From Verrucomicrobiota bacterium (GTDB lineage Bacteria; Verrucomicrobiota; Verrucomicrobiia; Limisphaerales; JAFGQR01), in NCBI GenBank assembly GCA_016935555.1, contig JAFGQR010000050.1, positions 1 to 64,000 on the forward strand: DNA of 64,000 bases, read 5' to 3'. Positions 51,623 through 60,747 of this stretch are shown one piece after another. How positions within the stretch are numbered: position 1 is the stretch's first letter; every line of letters begins with the position of its first letter. The translations under genes and the position numbers were made by a program. The notes beneath the pieces were generated by a model, which had not been told where the DNA came from, did no database searches, and saw only the letters and a program-made list of their open reading frames with translations.

Positions 51623-52915
51623 ATGTATTGGAATCGTGAGATCGAAACGATGGAGCGCGCCGCCCTGGAGACGCTCCAGCTGCAGCGCCTGCAGGACACC
51701 GTCCTCCGGGTGGCGCAGCGGGTGCCGTTTTACCAGGAGCGCTTCGCCGCCGCCGGCTTCACCCCCGACGACCTGCGATCGCTGGCCGACGTGCGGCGCC
51801 TGCCGTTCACGACGGGGGCGGACCTGCGGGCGACGTATCCGGCCGGGCTGCTGGCAGTGCCGCTGGACGACGCGGTGCGGCTGCACACGTCGAGCGGGAC
51901 GACCGGCAAACCCAAGGCGCTGTATTTCTCGCGGCAGGACGTCGACCACGCCGCCGAACTCATCGCGCGCTGCCTGGTCATGTCCGGCATGCACGCCGGG
52001 GACGTCCTCCAGAACATCATGACCTACGGGCTGTTCACCGGCGCGCTGGTCATGCATTACGGCGCCGAAAAAGTCGGCTGCCTCGTCATCCCCGCCGGCC
52101 CGGGCAACTCCGAACGGCAGCTCATGCTGATGCAGGATTTCCGGACGACGGCGATTCACGCGACGCCGAGCTATGCGCTTTACTTTGCGGATTTTCTGGA
52201 GAAGAAGGGCGTGGACCCGCGCAAGGAGCTGAGCCTGCGCCGGGCGTTTGTGGGCGCCGAGCCCTACACGGAGGAGACCCGCCGCAAGATCGAGGCGGCG
52301 CTGGGCCTGCAGGTGTTCAACTCCTATGGCCTGTCCGAAATGAACGGCCCCGGCGTGGCGTTCGAATGCCCCCAGCAGCACGGCATGCACCTCTGGGAAG
52401 ACCATTTCCTCTTGGAAATCATCCATCCCGAGACGGGTGACCCGGTGCCGGACGGCGAGCAGGGGGAGCTGGTGCTGACCACCCTGTGCCGCGAGGCCAT
52501 GCCGCTGCTGCGATACCGCACCCGGGACATCACGACGGTCCTCCCGGAGCCGTGCGCGTGCGGGCGCACCCACCGCCGGATCCAGCGCATCGCGGGACGC
52601 TCGGACGACATGCTGATCGCGCGGGGCGTCAACTTCTATCCGCAGCAGATCGAGAGCATTCTCATGGGCATGCCCGCCCTGGGCCGCAATTACCTGATCG
52701 TGCTCGAAGGCCTCGACGAGCTGACCGTCAAGGTCGAACTGGCCGAGGCCGGCTTCGACGGCCAGGTCGAGCACCTGGCCCGGCTCCAGTCCCGCATCGC
52801 CGACAGCATCCGCGCCGAACTGCTGGTCAAACCCAAGGTGGACCTCGTGCCGCCAGGCACCCTGCCCGTCAGCGAGGGCAAGGCCAAGCGTGTTCTCGAC
52901 AAACGTTCGCTGTGA
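51623..52915 (+). CDS. paaK: Phenylacetate-CoA ligase family adenylating enzyme
   Basis: A 430-aa ANL-superfamily enzyme. It opens MYWNREIETMERAALETLQLQRLQ, as PaaK proteins do, and has the phosphate-binding loop HTSSGTTGKPKALYFS near residue 90, FNSYGLSEMNGPGVAFEC (adenylate motif) near 233 and RTHRRIQRIAGRSDDMLIARGVNFYPQQIES (hinge and C-terminal domain). It activates an aromatic acid, probably phenylacetate or indoleacetate, as a CoA thioester. The ACT-domain gene follows after 20 bp, a pairing seen in many anaerobes that ferment aromatic amino acids and seen with indolepyruvate oxidoreductase elsewhere. The latter is not in the window. Confidence 0.92.
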   Translation: MYWNREIETMERAALETLQLQRLQDTVLRVAQRVPFYQERFAAAGFTPDDLRSLADVRRLPFTTGADLRATYPAGLLAVPLDDAVRLHTSSGTTGKPKALYFSRQDVDHAAELIARCLVMSGMHAGDVLQNIMTYGLFTGALVMHYGAEKVGCLVIPAGPGNSERQLMLMQDFRTTAIHATPSYALYFADFLEKKGVDPRKELSLRRAFVGAEPYTEETRRKIEAALGLQVFNSYGLSEMNGPGVAFECPQQHGMHLWEDHFLLEIIHPETGDPVPDGEQGELVLTTLCREAMPLLRYRTRDITTVLPEPCACGRTHRRIQRIAGRSDDMLIARGVNFYPQQIESILMGMPALGRNYLIVLEGLDELTVKVELAEAGFDGQVEHLARLQSRIADSIRAELLVKPKVDLVPPGTLPVSEGKAKRVLDKRSL

Positions 52916-52935
52916 ACCCTTCCGCCCCATCCCCC

Positions 52936-53367
52936 ATGAACGCCGTCCGTCTGATCGCCGTTTTCGCCGAAAACAAGCCCGGCCAAACCGCCCGCATCAC
53001 CCGCCTGCTCGCCGAGGCGAACATCAATATCCGATGGGCAACCATCGCCAATAACGGCGCGTTCGGCGTCTTGAAATTCCTCGTGGACAAGCCGGACGCG
53101 GCCTTTCACCAGCTGAAGCAGAACGGGGTGATGGTGACGTTTCTCGAAGCCCTGGCGGTCGAAGTCCAGGACCGCCCCGGCGCCCTGCACACCGTCGCCG
53201 AAGCGCTGGCGCATCACCAGATCAACCTCGACAACACCTCCGGCTACGTCGCCGACCGCAACCGCGCCATCCTGATCGTCGAAGTGCAGGACGTCGCCCG
53301 CGCCGCCACCGTGCTCGAGCAGCACAAGCTTCACCTGTTGTCCCAGGCCGAAATGCTCCAGGCGTGA
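52936..53367 (+). CDS. Tandem ACT-domain amino-acid-binding protein
   Basis: A 143-aa protein made of two ACT domains: MNAVRLIAVFAENKPGQTARITRLLAEANINI and FLEALAVEVQDRPGALHTVAEALAHHQINLDN, each with the G-x-x-x-x-I/L ligand-binding turn. No enzyme domain is present, so it is a free-standing regulatory protein that senses an amino acid or aryl acid. It is 20 bp after paaK and surely in the same transcript. The track frame (52486) has 150 extra residues antisense-like to paaK; the ACT start at 52936 is clear. Confidence 0.9.
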   Translation: MNAVRLIAVFAENKPGQTARITRLLAEANINIRWATIANNGAFGVLKFLVDKPDAAFHQLKQNGVMVTFLEALAVEVQDRPGALHTVAEALAHHQINLDNTSGYVADRNRAILIVEVQDVARAATVLEQHKLHLLSQAEMLQA

Positions 53368-53376
53368 CCGCGGCCT

Positions 53377-53976
53377 TTACGCCGCCGCACCGGTCCCGGG
53401 CCGTTCCCCGCCGGTCAGCGGAACGCATGCCAGCACCGCATGCTCCGCCCCGCCGGGACGCAGCGTGCTCCGCATCAACGCCACCTCCTCCACCCGCCAA
53501 CAGGCCGACGGCCGGGCCGCGTCCAATCCCAACGATTCGACCAGCCGACTCGCGCGCCGGGCTTCGTCGAGTTTGACGCGGCCCACGGTCAGGTGCGGCG
53601 TGAACCGGCGATCCTCAAGCTTTCCCCACGGGCGCGTTCGGTCCGCCACCGCCGCCTGCAGGCGCCCGAGCACCTCCAAGGCCCCTTCGAGGCCAATCCA
53701 ATAAACGCACGGCCGGCCGGTGCCCGGAAAACAGCCCCACCCCGCCAGGCGCAACTCGAACGGCGCCACCCCGGCAACGGCCTTCCGCAGCGCCGCCTCG
53801 ATTTCCGGCGTGGCCTCGCACGGCACGTCGCCCAGGAAACGAAGCGTCAGATGGGCCTGGGCGTCGCCGATCCACCGCACCGCCTGGCCGCCAGGCGCCG
53901 CCGCCAGCACCCGCTGCCGCCGCGCAATCTCCGCCTTCACCCGCTCGGGCAGGTTGATCGCGACAAACGTTCGCAT
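53377..53976 (-). CDS. thpR: RNA 2',3'-cyclic phosphodiesterase (LigT/ThpR)
   Basis: A 199-aa 2H phosphoesterase. The start MRTFVAINLPERVK is typical, and the two HxTx motifs, AHLTLRFLGDV near residue 40 and PHLTVGRVKL near 128, provide the catalytic histidines. It hydrolyses 2',3'-cyclic phosphate ends of RNA, in vitro also ligating tRNA halves. The frame in the track continues upstream to 54258 through the palindromic element; the ATG at 53976 is the natural start. The stop converges on the ACT-domain gene nine bases away. Confidence 0.92.
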   Translation of the reverse strand: MRTFVAINLPERVKAEIARRQRVLAAAPGGQAVRWIGDAQAHLTLRFLGDVPCEATPEIEAALRKAVAGVAPFELRLAGWGCFPGTGRPCVYWIGLEGALEVLGRLQAAVADRTRPWGKLEDRRFTPHLTVGRVKLDEARRASRLVESLGLDAARPSACWRVEEVALMRSTLRPGGAEHAVLACVPLTGGERPGTGAAA

Positions 53977-54052
53977 GCTCGCGTTCACGGCGCCGATGCT
54001 GAAACGAAGCCAGCGCGCCGTCAATGGGGCGCCGTCCCCGCGCGACGCGCCC

Positions 54053-54220
54053 GGTAGGGACGCGTTCCACCGCGTCCCTCTTGTCTCTTTGGCGGCGGCG
54101 AGCGTCGGGAACTGACTCGGAGGGACACCATCAGGCGGCTGGGCCCCCCGGGGTCCAGCCGCCTGGGCCAACGCACGCCTCCAAGGAGACGTCAGGGACG
54201 CGGTGGAACGCGTCCCTACC
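54053..54220. repeat. Inverted pair of the dispersed palindromic element (copies C and D) with internal hairpin
   Basis: Copy C (54053-54080) and copy D (54191-54220) are in opposite orientation; D is the 30-bp perfect reverse complement of copy A at 2478-2507. Between them is an independent perfect 11-bp hairpin, CAGGCGGCTGG (54132-54142) with CCAGCCGCCTG (54155-54165). The pair fills most of the 330-bp gap between thpR and the PurF-like gene. No ORF inside it is credible. Confidence 0.8.
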
Positions 54221-54306
54221 TCCCGGCCTCGCTTCGCGCTTGAGTTGGCGGGGGACAACCGCTAGGCTGTGTGCGTTTCAATGGCGGCAGAAACCGAAAC
54301 GGAGTT

Positions 54307-55707
54307 ATGGGCGGCTATTTTGGTGTGGTTTCAAGAGACGACTGCGTGGCGGACCTGTTTTACGGGACCGACTACCACTCCCATCTCGGGACGCATCGCG
54401 GCGGCCTGGCGGTGCACAACGGCGCGGGCTGCGAGCGTTACATTCACGACATCACCAACGCGCAGTTCCGCACGAAGTTCGAGCAGGACGTTCTGAAGCT
54501 CAAGGGCCGGATGGGCATCGGCGTGATCAGCGACACGGACGACCAGCCGCTGACCATCGGATCGCACCTGGGCCATTATGCGATCGTCACCGTCGGGCGC
54601 ATTGGGAACATGAGCGAGCTGGTCAGGCAGGCCTACGGCTTGCGCTCGGCGCATTTCTCGGAAATGAGCGGCGGCGGGATCAACCCCACCGAGTTGGTGG
54701 CGCTCTTCATCAACCAGGGGGCCACCTTCGCCGAGGGGATCGAGATCGCGCAGAACGCCATCTCCGGATCCTGCTCCCTGCTGCTGCTGTCCGACAAGGG
54801 CGTCTACGCCGCCCGCGACAAGCTCGGCCGCACCCCGATTGTTCTCGGCCGGAAAGACGGCGCCTACGCGGCGACGATGGAGAGCGCCGCGTTTCCGAAC
54901 CTCGGGTATGAGACGCTGCGCGAGCTGGGCCCGGGCGAGGTGGTGCGGCTGACGCCCGAAGGGGTGGAAACGCTGGCATTGCCGCAGTCGCGCTGCCAGA
55001 TGTGCGCGTTTTTCTGGGTGTATTACGGCTACCCGGCTTCCACCTACGAGGGCGTTAACACCGAGGAAAGCCGCTACCGCAGCGGTGCCGCCCTGGCCCG
55101 GCGGGACACCACGCCCGTGGATGTGGTCGCCGGCATTCCCGATTCGGGCACCGGCCACGCGATGGGCTACGCGAGGCAGAGAGGAGTTCCCTTCGAGCGG
55201 CCTTTCGTGAAATACACGCCCACCTGGTCGCGCAGTTTCATGCCCCAGGACCAGCCCACCCGCGACCTGATCGCCCGCATGAAAATCATCCCCATCAAGG
55301 AACTCATCCAGGGCCGCCGCCTCCTGTTCTGCGAGGACTCCATCGTCCGCGGCACCCAGCTCCGCGACACGGTCCGCCGGCTGTTCGATTACGGCGCAAA
55401 GGAGGTCCACATGCGGCCGGCCTGCCCGCCGCTCATCCATGGCTGCAAGTTCCTCAACTTCTCGCGCTCGAAATCCGAGCTCGACCTCGCCGGGCGGCGG
55501 GCGATCAGGGAAATGGAAGGCCAGGACGGCCCGCCGCCGCCGGAATACGCGGAGCCGGGCTCGGAGCAGCACCGGGCCATGGTGGAGCGGATTCGGCACC
55601 GGCTGGGCCTGACGACGCTGTTGTATCAGCGGCTCGACGACCTGGTCCGGGCGATCGGCCTGCCCAAGGAACGGCTCTGCACCTACTGCTGGGACGGCCA
55701 AGAATAA
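54307..55707 (+). CDS. PurF-like protein lacking the catalytic N-terminal cysteine
   Basis: A 466-aa protein with the two-domain plan of amidophosphoribosyltransferase: an Ntn-type glutaminase-like domain (GTDYHSHLGTHRGGLAVHNG, FSEMSGGGINPTELVALFINQG) and a phosphoribosyltransferase domain with IPDSGTGHAMGYARQRG and the PRPP-loop LLFCEDSIVRGTQL. Canonical PurF has Cys as residue 1 after processing; here the mature start is MGGYFGVVSRDDC, Gly-Gly where the Cys belongs. A known PurF paralogue beginning MGGFFG in Bacteroidetes and others has the same feature. It may use free ammonia or bind an unknown ligand. The start at 54307 follows GGAG. hisF begins 3 bp after the stop. Confidence 0.85.
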   Translation: MGGYFGVVSRDDCVADLFYGTDYHSHLGTHRGGLAVHNGAGCERYIHDITNAQFRTKFEQDVLKLKGRMGIGVISDTDDQPLTIGSHLGHYAIVTVGRIGNMSELVRQAYGLRSAHFSEMSGGGINPTELVALFINQGATFAEGIEIAQNAISGSCSLLLLSDKGVYAARDKLGRTPIVLGRKDGAYAATMESAAFPNLGYETLRELGPGEVVRLTPEGVETLALPQSRCQMCAFFWVYYGYPASTYEGVNTEESRYRSGAALARRDTTPVDVVAGIPDSGTGHAMGYARQRGVPFERPFVKYTPTWSRSFMPQDQPTRDLIARMKIIPIKELIQGRRLLFCEDSIVRGTQLRDTVRRLFDYGAKEVHMRPACPPLIHGCKFLNFSRSKSELDLAGRRAIREMEGQDGPPPPEYAEPGSEQHRAMVERIRHRLGLTTLLYQRLDDLVRAIGLPKERLCTYCWDGQE

Positions 55708-55710
55708 TCC

Positions 55711-56478
55711 ATGACCACCCCATCCCCCCTTCGAATCATGCCCTGCCTCGACATGCGCCAGGGGCGCGTCGTCAAAGGCGTGCACTTTGTCGACATCCAG
55801 GATGCCGGCGACCCCGTGGCCTGCGCCCGGGCTTACTGCGAGGCCGGCGCCGACGAACTGGCCATGCTGGACATCACCGCCACCGTCGAACACCGCGCCA
55901 CCCTGCTCGACGTCGTCCGCCGCGTCGCCGCCGTGACCACCATCCCCTTCACCGTGGGCGGCGGCATCCAGGATGTGGCGTCGGCACAGGCGGTCCTCGC
56001 CGCCGGCGCCAACAAGGTGTCCACCAGCAGCGCCGCGTTTCGCCAACCCCAAGTCATCGCCAACATGATCCGCGACCTCGGCCCGGACAAGGTCACCGTC
56101 GCCATCGATGTCGACCGCAACCCCGCCCTGCCCTCGGGGTACGAAGTCTTCATCGACGGCGGCCGCACCGCCACCGGTGCTGACGCCCTCGAATGGGCGC
56201 GGCAAGTGGCCGGGTATGGTGTGCGCTGCATTCTGCCCACCAGCAAGGCTACCGACGGCGCCCGCACCGGGTTCGATCTGCCGCTGATCCGCATGATCGC
56301 CGCCGCCACCCGCGCCGAAATCGTCGCGTCCGGCGGCGCCGGCACCCTCGAGCACTTTCGCCAGGCTGCCGAGGCGGGCGCAACCGTCCTGCTGGCGGCG
56401 TCCGTGTTCCACTTCGGGCTCATCGCCATCCCCGACCTCAAACAGTATCTCCGGGCCAACGGCTTCCGCGTCCATTGA
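55711..56478 (+). CDS. hisF: Imidazole glycerol phosphate synthase subunit HisF
   Basis: A 255-aa (beta/alpha)8 barrel. The half-barrel repeats are visible: IMPCLDMRQGRVVKGVHFVDIQDAGDPV with the first catalytic Asp (CLD), FTVGGGIQDVASAQAVLAAGANKVS, VTVAIDVDR with the second catalytic Asp, and IVASGGAGTLEHFRQAAEAGATVLLAASVFHFG. It makes IGP and AICAR from PRFAR with ammonia delivered by HisH. The loop usually LTSxDRDGT reads PTSKATDGARTG, so the second Asp of that loop is kept but its neighbours differ. No hisH is in the window; the gene is 3 bp after the PurF-like gene. Confidence 0.9.
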   Translation: MTTPSPLRIMPCLDMRQGRVVKGVHFVDIQDAGDPVACARAYCEAGADELAMLDITATVEHRATLLDVVRRVAAVTTIPFTVGGGIQDVASAQAVLAAGANKVSTSSAAFRQPQVIANMIRDLGPDKVTVAIDVDRNPALPSGYEVFIDGGRTATGADALEWARQVAGYGVRCILPTSKATDGARTGFDLPLIRMIAAATRAEIVASGGAGTLEHFRQAAEAGATVLLAASVFHFGLIAIPDLKQYLRANGFRVH

Positions 56479-56534
56479 CCCCCGCCCGACGGGCCGGAAC
56501 GCCCCGGCACGCAGCGTCGCCTGCGCCGGCAAGC

Positions 56535-59258
56535 TCAATTTCTGTTGGCGGCGAGATTGCGTTGGAGGGCCTCGAGGAACTGGCCGGTGGTGAAGGGCTT
56601 GGCCAGGAACTCGACGTTGGGGAATTGGGCTTTGACCTTCTCGGCCTGTTGCAGGCCGCTGATGGCCAGGCACCGGATATGGGCGTGCTGGCGGCGAATC
56701 AGCTTGAGGGCCGTCATCCCGCTCATCACAGGCATCATCATGTCCATGACCACCAACGCAACCGGCTCGCGCCCGTCGGCGCAGACATCCAGCGCCTCGG
56801 CGCCGTTCGCGGCGGTCAGCGGCCGATACCCGTTTTGCGCCAGCGCGCTCTTCAGGAGGTCGCGGATGGCGGGTTCGTCATCGACGGCCAGGATGACCTC
56901 GCCGTGGCCCTGGAGCTTGGCGCGATCGGGGGGGGGCGCGGCGGTGACGTTGACGTTGCGGTCGGCGGGGAGGTGGATCTTGAAGGTGGTGCCCTGGCCG
57001 GGGACGCTGGCGACGTCCAGCACGCCGCCATGGTGTTTGACGATGGTCAGCGTGGTCGACAGGCCCAGGCCGGTGCCCTTGCCAACCTCCTTCGTGGTGA
57101 AAAAAGGCTCGAAAATCTTCTCCAGCACCTCGGGCGGCATCCCGGTGCCGGTGTCGGTCACCGAAACCAGAATGTAATCGCCCGGGGTGGCGCCGTGGAG
57201 CTGGCGGGCGGCGCCGGCGTCGAGGGTGGTGTTTTGGGCGTCGATGTGGATTTCGCCGCCCTCGGGCATGGCGTCGCGCGCGTTGACGCACAGGTTGAGG
57301 AGGACTTGGTGGAGCTGGGTGGCGTCGGCGAAGATCGGCCACAAGCCGGGGTCGAGGGTGACGCGGGTTCGAACGGTCTTGGGAAAAGTCTCGCGCATGA
57401 TCTTCTCCATCTCCTTGACGAGGTGGCTGAGCTGCAGGACGGACTTTTCCCCGGCCTGGCCGCGGGCGAACGTGAGCACCTGCTTGACCATGTCGCGGCC
57501 GCGCAGGGCGCTGGACTCGATCGTGCCGAGGAGCTTGCCGGCGAGCGGATCCAGCGGTTTGGCGCGAAGCAGCTCGGCACCCATCAGGATCGGCGCCAGA
57601 ACGTTGTTCAGATCGTGCGCAATGCCGCCCGCCAGCGTCCCAATGCATTCCATGCGCTGCGAACGCAGGAATTGCGCCTCGATCTTCTTCTGCTCGGTCA
57701 CGTCCGTGTTGATGCACAGAATGTCGCGCGTCACCCCGTCCTCCGCGTTCACGAGCGTCCAGCGGCTGTCCACGATGATCTCCTTGCCCGCCTTGGTCTT
57801 CTGCGTCAGTTCGCCGATCCACTCCCCCTTTTTCAGGACGGCCTCGCGGGCTTTGGCGACGGCGGAGTCCTTGGGCGGGAAGAGGCGGGCGGCGAGGCCG
57901 GGGCTGGCCATTTCGGCGGCTGTCCAGCCGTAGAGGCGATTGGCGCTTTGGTTCCAATAGACGATGCGGCCGTCGGGGCTCTGAAGCAGAATGGCGTCCT
58001 GCGCCATGTCGAGCAGCGCCGCCTGGTGCCGGATCTTCTGTTCGGCTTTGCGGCGGTCGCATTCCATGTGGCGCTTTTGGACCCACCACTCGACGGATCT
58101 GAAAATCACCGACCAGGACAGCGCCGCCGGGATCTGAACGGCCGCAACCACCATCCACGGAAACCAAAGCCGACAGGCGCTGAACAGCGCCAGCGCCGCC
58201 AACGTCACCGTCCCCACCCCCGCCAGCGACAACAGCAGCGCGTAGGGCGGACGCAACCGCGTCAGCCCGGCGCCGAACCCAAGGGCGACGAGCAGGGAGA
58301 TGCCCCATTCCACAATGGGCGGCGTGCGGCGCAGCCAGTCCTGTCGCAACAGATTGAGCAGCATCGTCGCGTGAATCTCCACCGCCGGCATGAACACAAA
58401 CCGATCGCTCCAGGTCGAATACGAACTGCGCAACTCGTCGCGCCGCTCGATGAAGCTGCCGCTGATCGGCCGCGCCCCCACCAGCACATGCTTGCCCCGA
58501 AAAAAGCCCGGAGGCACCCCGTCGGGATACAGCACCTGGCTGTAGCTGACGCTCGGCACGGCCTCCGGACCGCCGTAATAGTTGATCCAACGCTCCCGCA
58601 GGCGCGCCGCCCGAGGCCGCGTCACGGGCAGACCGGCCACGCACGCCGCCTGCCACGTCAGGCTGGGATAATCCTCCAGAGGCGGCCCGTGGTAATGCTG
58701 GCGGACGATGAAATCCGGGTCCGGCTGCAATTGGGCCAGCCCCCAGCCGGCGGCGACCCGCCGGAAGGGTTCCCGGGGAAGGGAAAGGGTGGTCAGCTCG
58801 GTCAGTTGTCCTCCCGTGAACGACTGGCCCGCCGGCGCGTAATCCGCGGCGAGCACCACGCTGCCGTGATCGCGAATCGCGTCGGCCAACGCGCGGTCGG
58901 CGGCGGGATCGGGGCCGGGATCCGTGAAGAGGATGTCGAACAGCACCAGCCTGGCGCCCTCCTGCTTGAGACGCTGCAGGAGGCGGGCATGGATGCGGCG
59001 GTCCCAGGGGCGGTTGAAGGGCTGATCGAGATCCTTGTGGGACTTCTCGTCGACGTAGACAATCACCACGCCGCTGGTCTGGATGTTGGGGCGGGAAAAC
59101 AGGGCAAGGTCAAAACACCAGTCGTAGCTGGCGCGCGTGATGGTTTTGCCAAGGTGGAAGTTGAGATGCGGCACAAAAAGCCCCAGCGCCAGCACGAGGA
59201 CAAAACCCAGGCTGCCGGCAATCCAGGACGCAGTGCGTATGCGCTTGGCGATCGCCAC
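56535..59258 (-). CDS. CHASE2 hybrid histidine kinase with receiver domain
   Basis: About 907 aa. An N-terminal TM helix (ASWIAGSLGFVLVLALGLFV) is followed by a periplasmic CHASE2 sensor (TRASYDWCFDLALFSRP, VVIVYVDEKSHKDLDQ) and then three TM helices. A PAS domain (MAQDAILLQSPDGRIVYWNQSANRLYGW), a HisKA domain with GGIAHDLNNVLAPI, an HATPase_c (NLCVNARDAMPEGG, VTDTGTGMPPEVLEKIFEPFF, GKGTGLGLSTTLTIVKHHGG) and a C-terminal receiver (VILAVDDEPAI, VVMDMMMPVMSG) complete it. The receiver Asp is within MDMMMP. There is no in-frame ATG upstream of the first TM; the GTG at 59258 (VAIAKRIRTAS) is preferred. The TTG at 59399 in the track overlaps thrC. A target gene is not evident. Confidence 0.85.
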   Translation of the reverse strand: MAIAKRIRTASWIAGSLGFVLVLALGLFVPHLNFHLGKTITRASYDWCFDLALFSRPNIQTSGVVIVYVDEKSHKDLDQPFNRPWDRRIHARLLQRLKQEGARLVLFDILFTDPGPDPAADRALADAIRDHGSVVLAADYAPAGQSFTGGQLTELTTLSLPREPFRRVAAGWGLAQLQPDPDFIVRQHYHGPPLEDYPSLTWQAACVAGLPVTRPRAARLRERWINYYGGPEAVPSVSYSQVLYPDGVPPGFFRGKHVLVGARPISGSFIERRDELRSSYSTWSDRFVFMPAVEIHATMLLNLLRQDWLRRTPPIVEWGISLLVALGFGAGLTRLRPPYALLLSLAGVGTVTLAALALFSACRLWFPWMVVAAVQIPAALSWSVIFRSVEWWVQKRHMECDRRKAEQKIRHQAALLDMAQDAILLQSPDGRIVYWNQSANRLYGWTAAEMASPGLAARLFPPKDSAVAKAREAVLKKGEWIGELTQKTKAGKEIIVDSRWTLVNAEDGVTRDILCINTDVTEQKKIEAQFLRSQRMECIGTLAGGIAHDLNNVLAPILMGAELLRAKPLDPLAGKLLGTIESSALRGRDMVKQVLTFARGQAGEKSVLQLSHLVKEMEKIMRETFPKTVRTRVTLDPGLWPIFADATQLHQVLLNLCVNARDAMPEGGEIHIDAQNTTLDAGAARQLHGATPGDYILVSVTDTGTGMPPEVLEKIFEPFFTTKEVGKGTGLGLSTTLTIVKHHGGVLDVASVPGQGTTFKIHLPADRNVNVTAAPPPDRAKLQGHGEVILAVDDEPAIRDLLKSALAQNGYRPLTAANGAEALDVCADGREPVALVVMDMMMPVMSGMTALKLIRRQHAHIRCLAISGLQQAEKVKAQFPNVEFLAKPFTTGQFLEALQRNLAANRN

Positions 59259-59377
59259 TGGATTGTTTATCGAACCAAACGGCGCCAGACTGGAGGGCGT
59301 GGCGCAACCAAACCGCCCCCCGGCGCGGGGCAGGAGCGGGAACAAACCTTTGGGGTCACGGACCTTCCGACACAAAG

Positions 59378-60739
59378 CTACGCGGCCTCGTGCCGGCAAA
59401 GCAGGTAGGTCCGGAAGGCCGCGTAGTCCATGGGCAGACGATCGTAATCCTCGGCCAGGTGATCCAGCTCCGCCAGCGCAGGCGGCGCTTCCGGGGCGAG
59501 CCCCAAAATGCGCTCGATCTCCTCGGGAAACTTGGCCGGATGGGCGGTTTCAAGCACAACCGCCGGAGAACCGTCGAGCGGTTCCGCCGCCAGGTAATCG
59601 AGAAAACCGCGCCAGGCCACGGCGCCGTGCGGTTCGAGCAGCAGCTTGTGGCCCGTCCACGCCTCCCGGATGGTCGTCCGGGTCTGCGCGTCCGAAACGG
59701 ACGACGAGAAAAGGTCGCGGCGCAGGGCGTCGAGGTCGGGAGCGCATTGGAGCGCGCCGTGTTCATCCATTTGTCCGCCATAGACGGCGACAAGGCGCGC
59801 CAGGTTGCTGGGGTGGCCGACGTTCATGGCGTTCGAAAGACAGTTGCGCGAGGGCTCGATCTTGGCATAGCGGCCGGTCTGCAGAAAACGCGGGAACTCG
59901 TCGTTGCCGTTGACGGGCACGACGAGGCGCTTGAGGGGCAGCCCCATCCGGCCGGCGATCACGGCGCCCATCATGTTGCCGAAATTGCCGGAAGGCACGC
60001 TGATCACCATCGGTTCGCCGGGGCGCGCGAGCCGGGAGGCGGCGTAGAAGTAATACACGGTTTGGGGCAGCAGCCGGCCGATGTTGATGGAGTTGGCGGA
60101 CGAAAGGGGAAGGAAGCGCAGGTCGGGATCGGCAAACGCGCGCTTCACGAGCGCCTGGCAATCGTCGAACTTCCCCTCCAGCGCGATCGTGCGAATGTTG
60201 TCGCGGAGCGTGGTCATTTGTTTGCGCTGGCGGTCGCTGACCTCCCCGATGGGAAACAGCACCCACACCCGAATGCCCTCCACGCCGTGAAACGCGCTGG
60301 CCACCGCCGACCCCGTGTCGCCGCTGGTGGCGGTGAGAATGGTCAGCGACTGCCGCCGTTCCCGCAGAAAGTGTCCAATCCAGCGCGCCATCATCCGGGC
60401 GGCGAAATCCTTGAACGAGGCGGTCGGCCCCCGGTCAAGCCGCAGGACGTGAACGCGGCCGTGGACGGGCTGGATCGGCACGTCGAAGGTGTAGGCATCG
60501 CGGCACAACTGGGCCAGCATCGCCGGCTCGAGCACGCCCTCGGCATAGGGGCGCAGCACGCGGAACGCGACTTCGGGGTAGGGGAGGCGCGCGAAGGCGG
60601 CGAGTTCGGAGGGCGCCAGGCGCGGAAACGCTTCGGGCAGATATAAGCCGCAATCAGGCGCCTGGCCGGTCAGCAGCGCCTCGCGCAGGTCGACGGCCCG
60701 GGCTCGTCGGTTGGTGCTGTGGAAACGCAGCGGGACCAT
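59378..60739 (-). CDS. thrC: Threonine synthase
   Basis: A 453-aa PLP enzyme of fold type II. The start MVPLRFHSTNRRARAVDLREALLTGQAPDCGLYLPE is the usual N-terminal domain, GPTASFKDFAARMMARW carries the PLP lysine, SGDTGSAVASAFHGVEGIRV the phosphate-binding loop, and SANSINIGRLLPQTVYYFYA the conserved Ser/Asn block. It converts O-phosphohomoserine to threonine in the cytoplasm. It lies 8 bp after hom, so both steps are on one transcript. Homoserine kinase, the step between, is not in the window. Confidence 0.95.
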   Translation of the reverse strand: MVPLRFHSTNRRARAVDLREALLTGQAPDCGLYLPEAFPRLAPSELAAFARLPYPEVAFRVLRPYAEGVLEPAMLAQLCRDAYTFDVPIQPVHGRVHVLRLDRGPTASFKDFAARMMARWIGHFLRERRQSLTILTATSGDTGSAVASAFHGVEGIRVWVLFPIGEVSDRQRKQMTTLRDNIRTIALEGKFDDCQALVKRAFADPDLRFLPLSSANSINIGRLLPQTVYYFYAASRLARPGEPMVISVPSGNFGNMMGAVIAGRMGLPLKRLVVPVNGNDEFPRFLQTGRYAKIEPSRNCLSNAMNVGHPSNLARLVAVYGGQMDEHGALQCAPDLDALRRDLFSSSVSDAQTRTTIREAWTGHKLLLEPHGAVAWRGFLDYLAAEPLDGSPAVVLETAHPAKFPEEIERILGLAPEAPPALAELDHLAEDYDRLPMDYAAFRTYLLCRHEAA

Positions 60740-60747
60740 GCGGACCG

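Noticed and set aside
54271-54306. GTG start for the PurF-like protein
   Set aside because: Adds 12 residues before MGGYFG; the family starts at that methionine and GGAG lies just in front of it.
56193-59408. 1071-aa plus-strand ORF
   Set aside because: Antisense to the hybrid histidine kinase, whose H, N, G and D boxes are intact.
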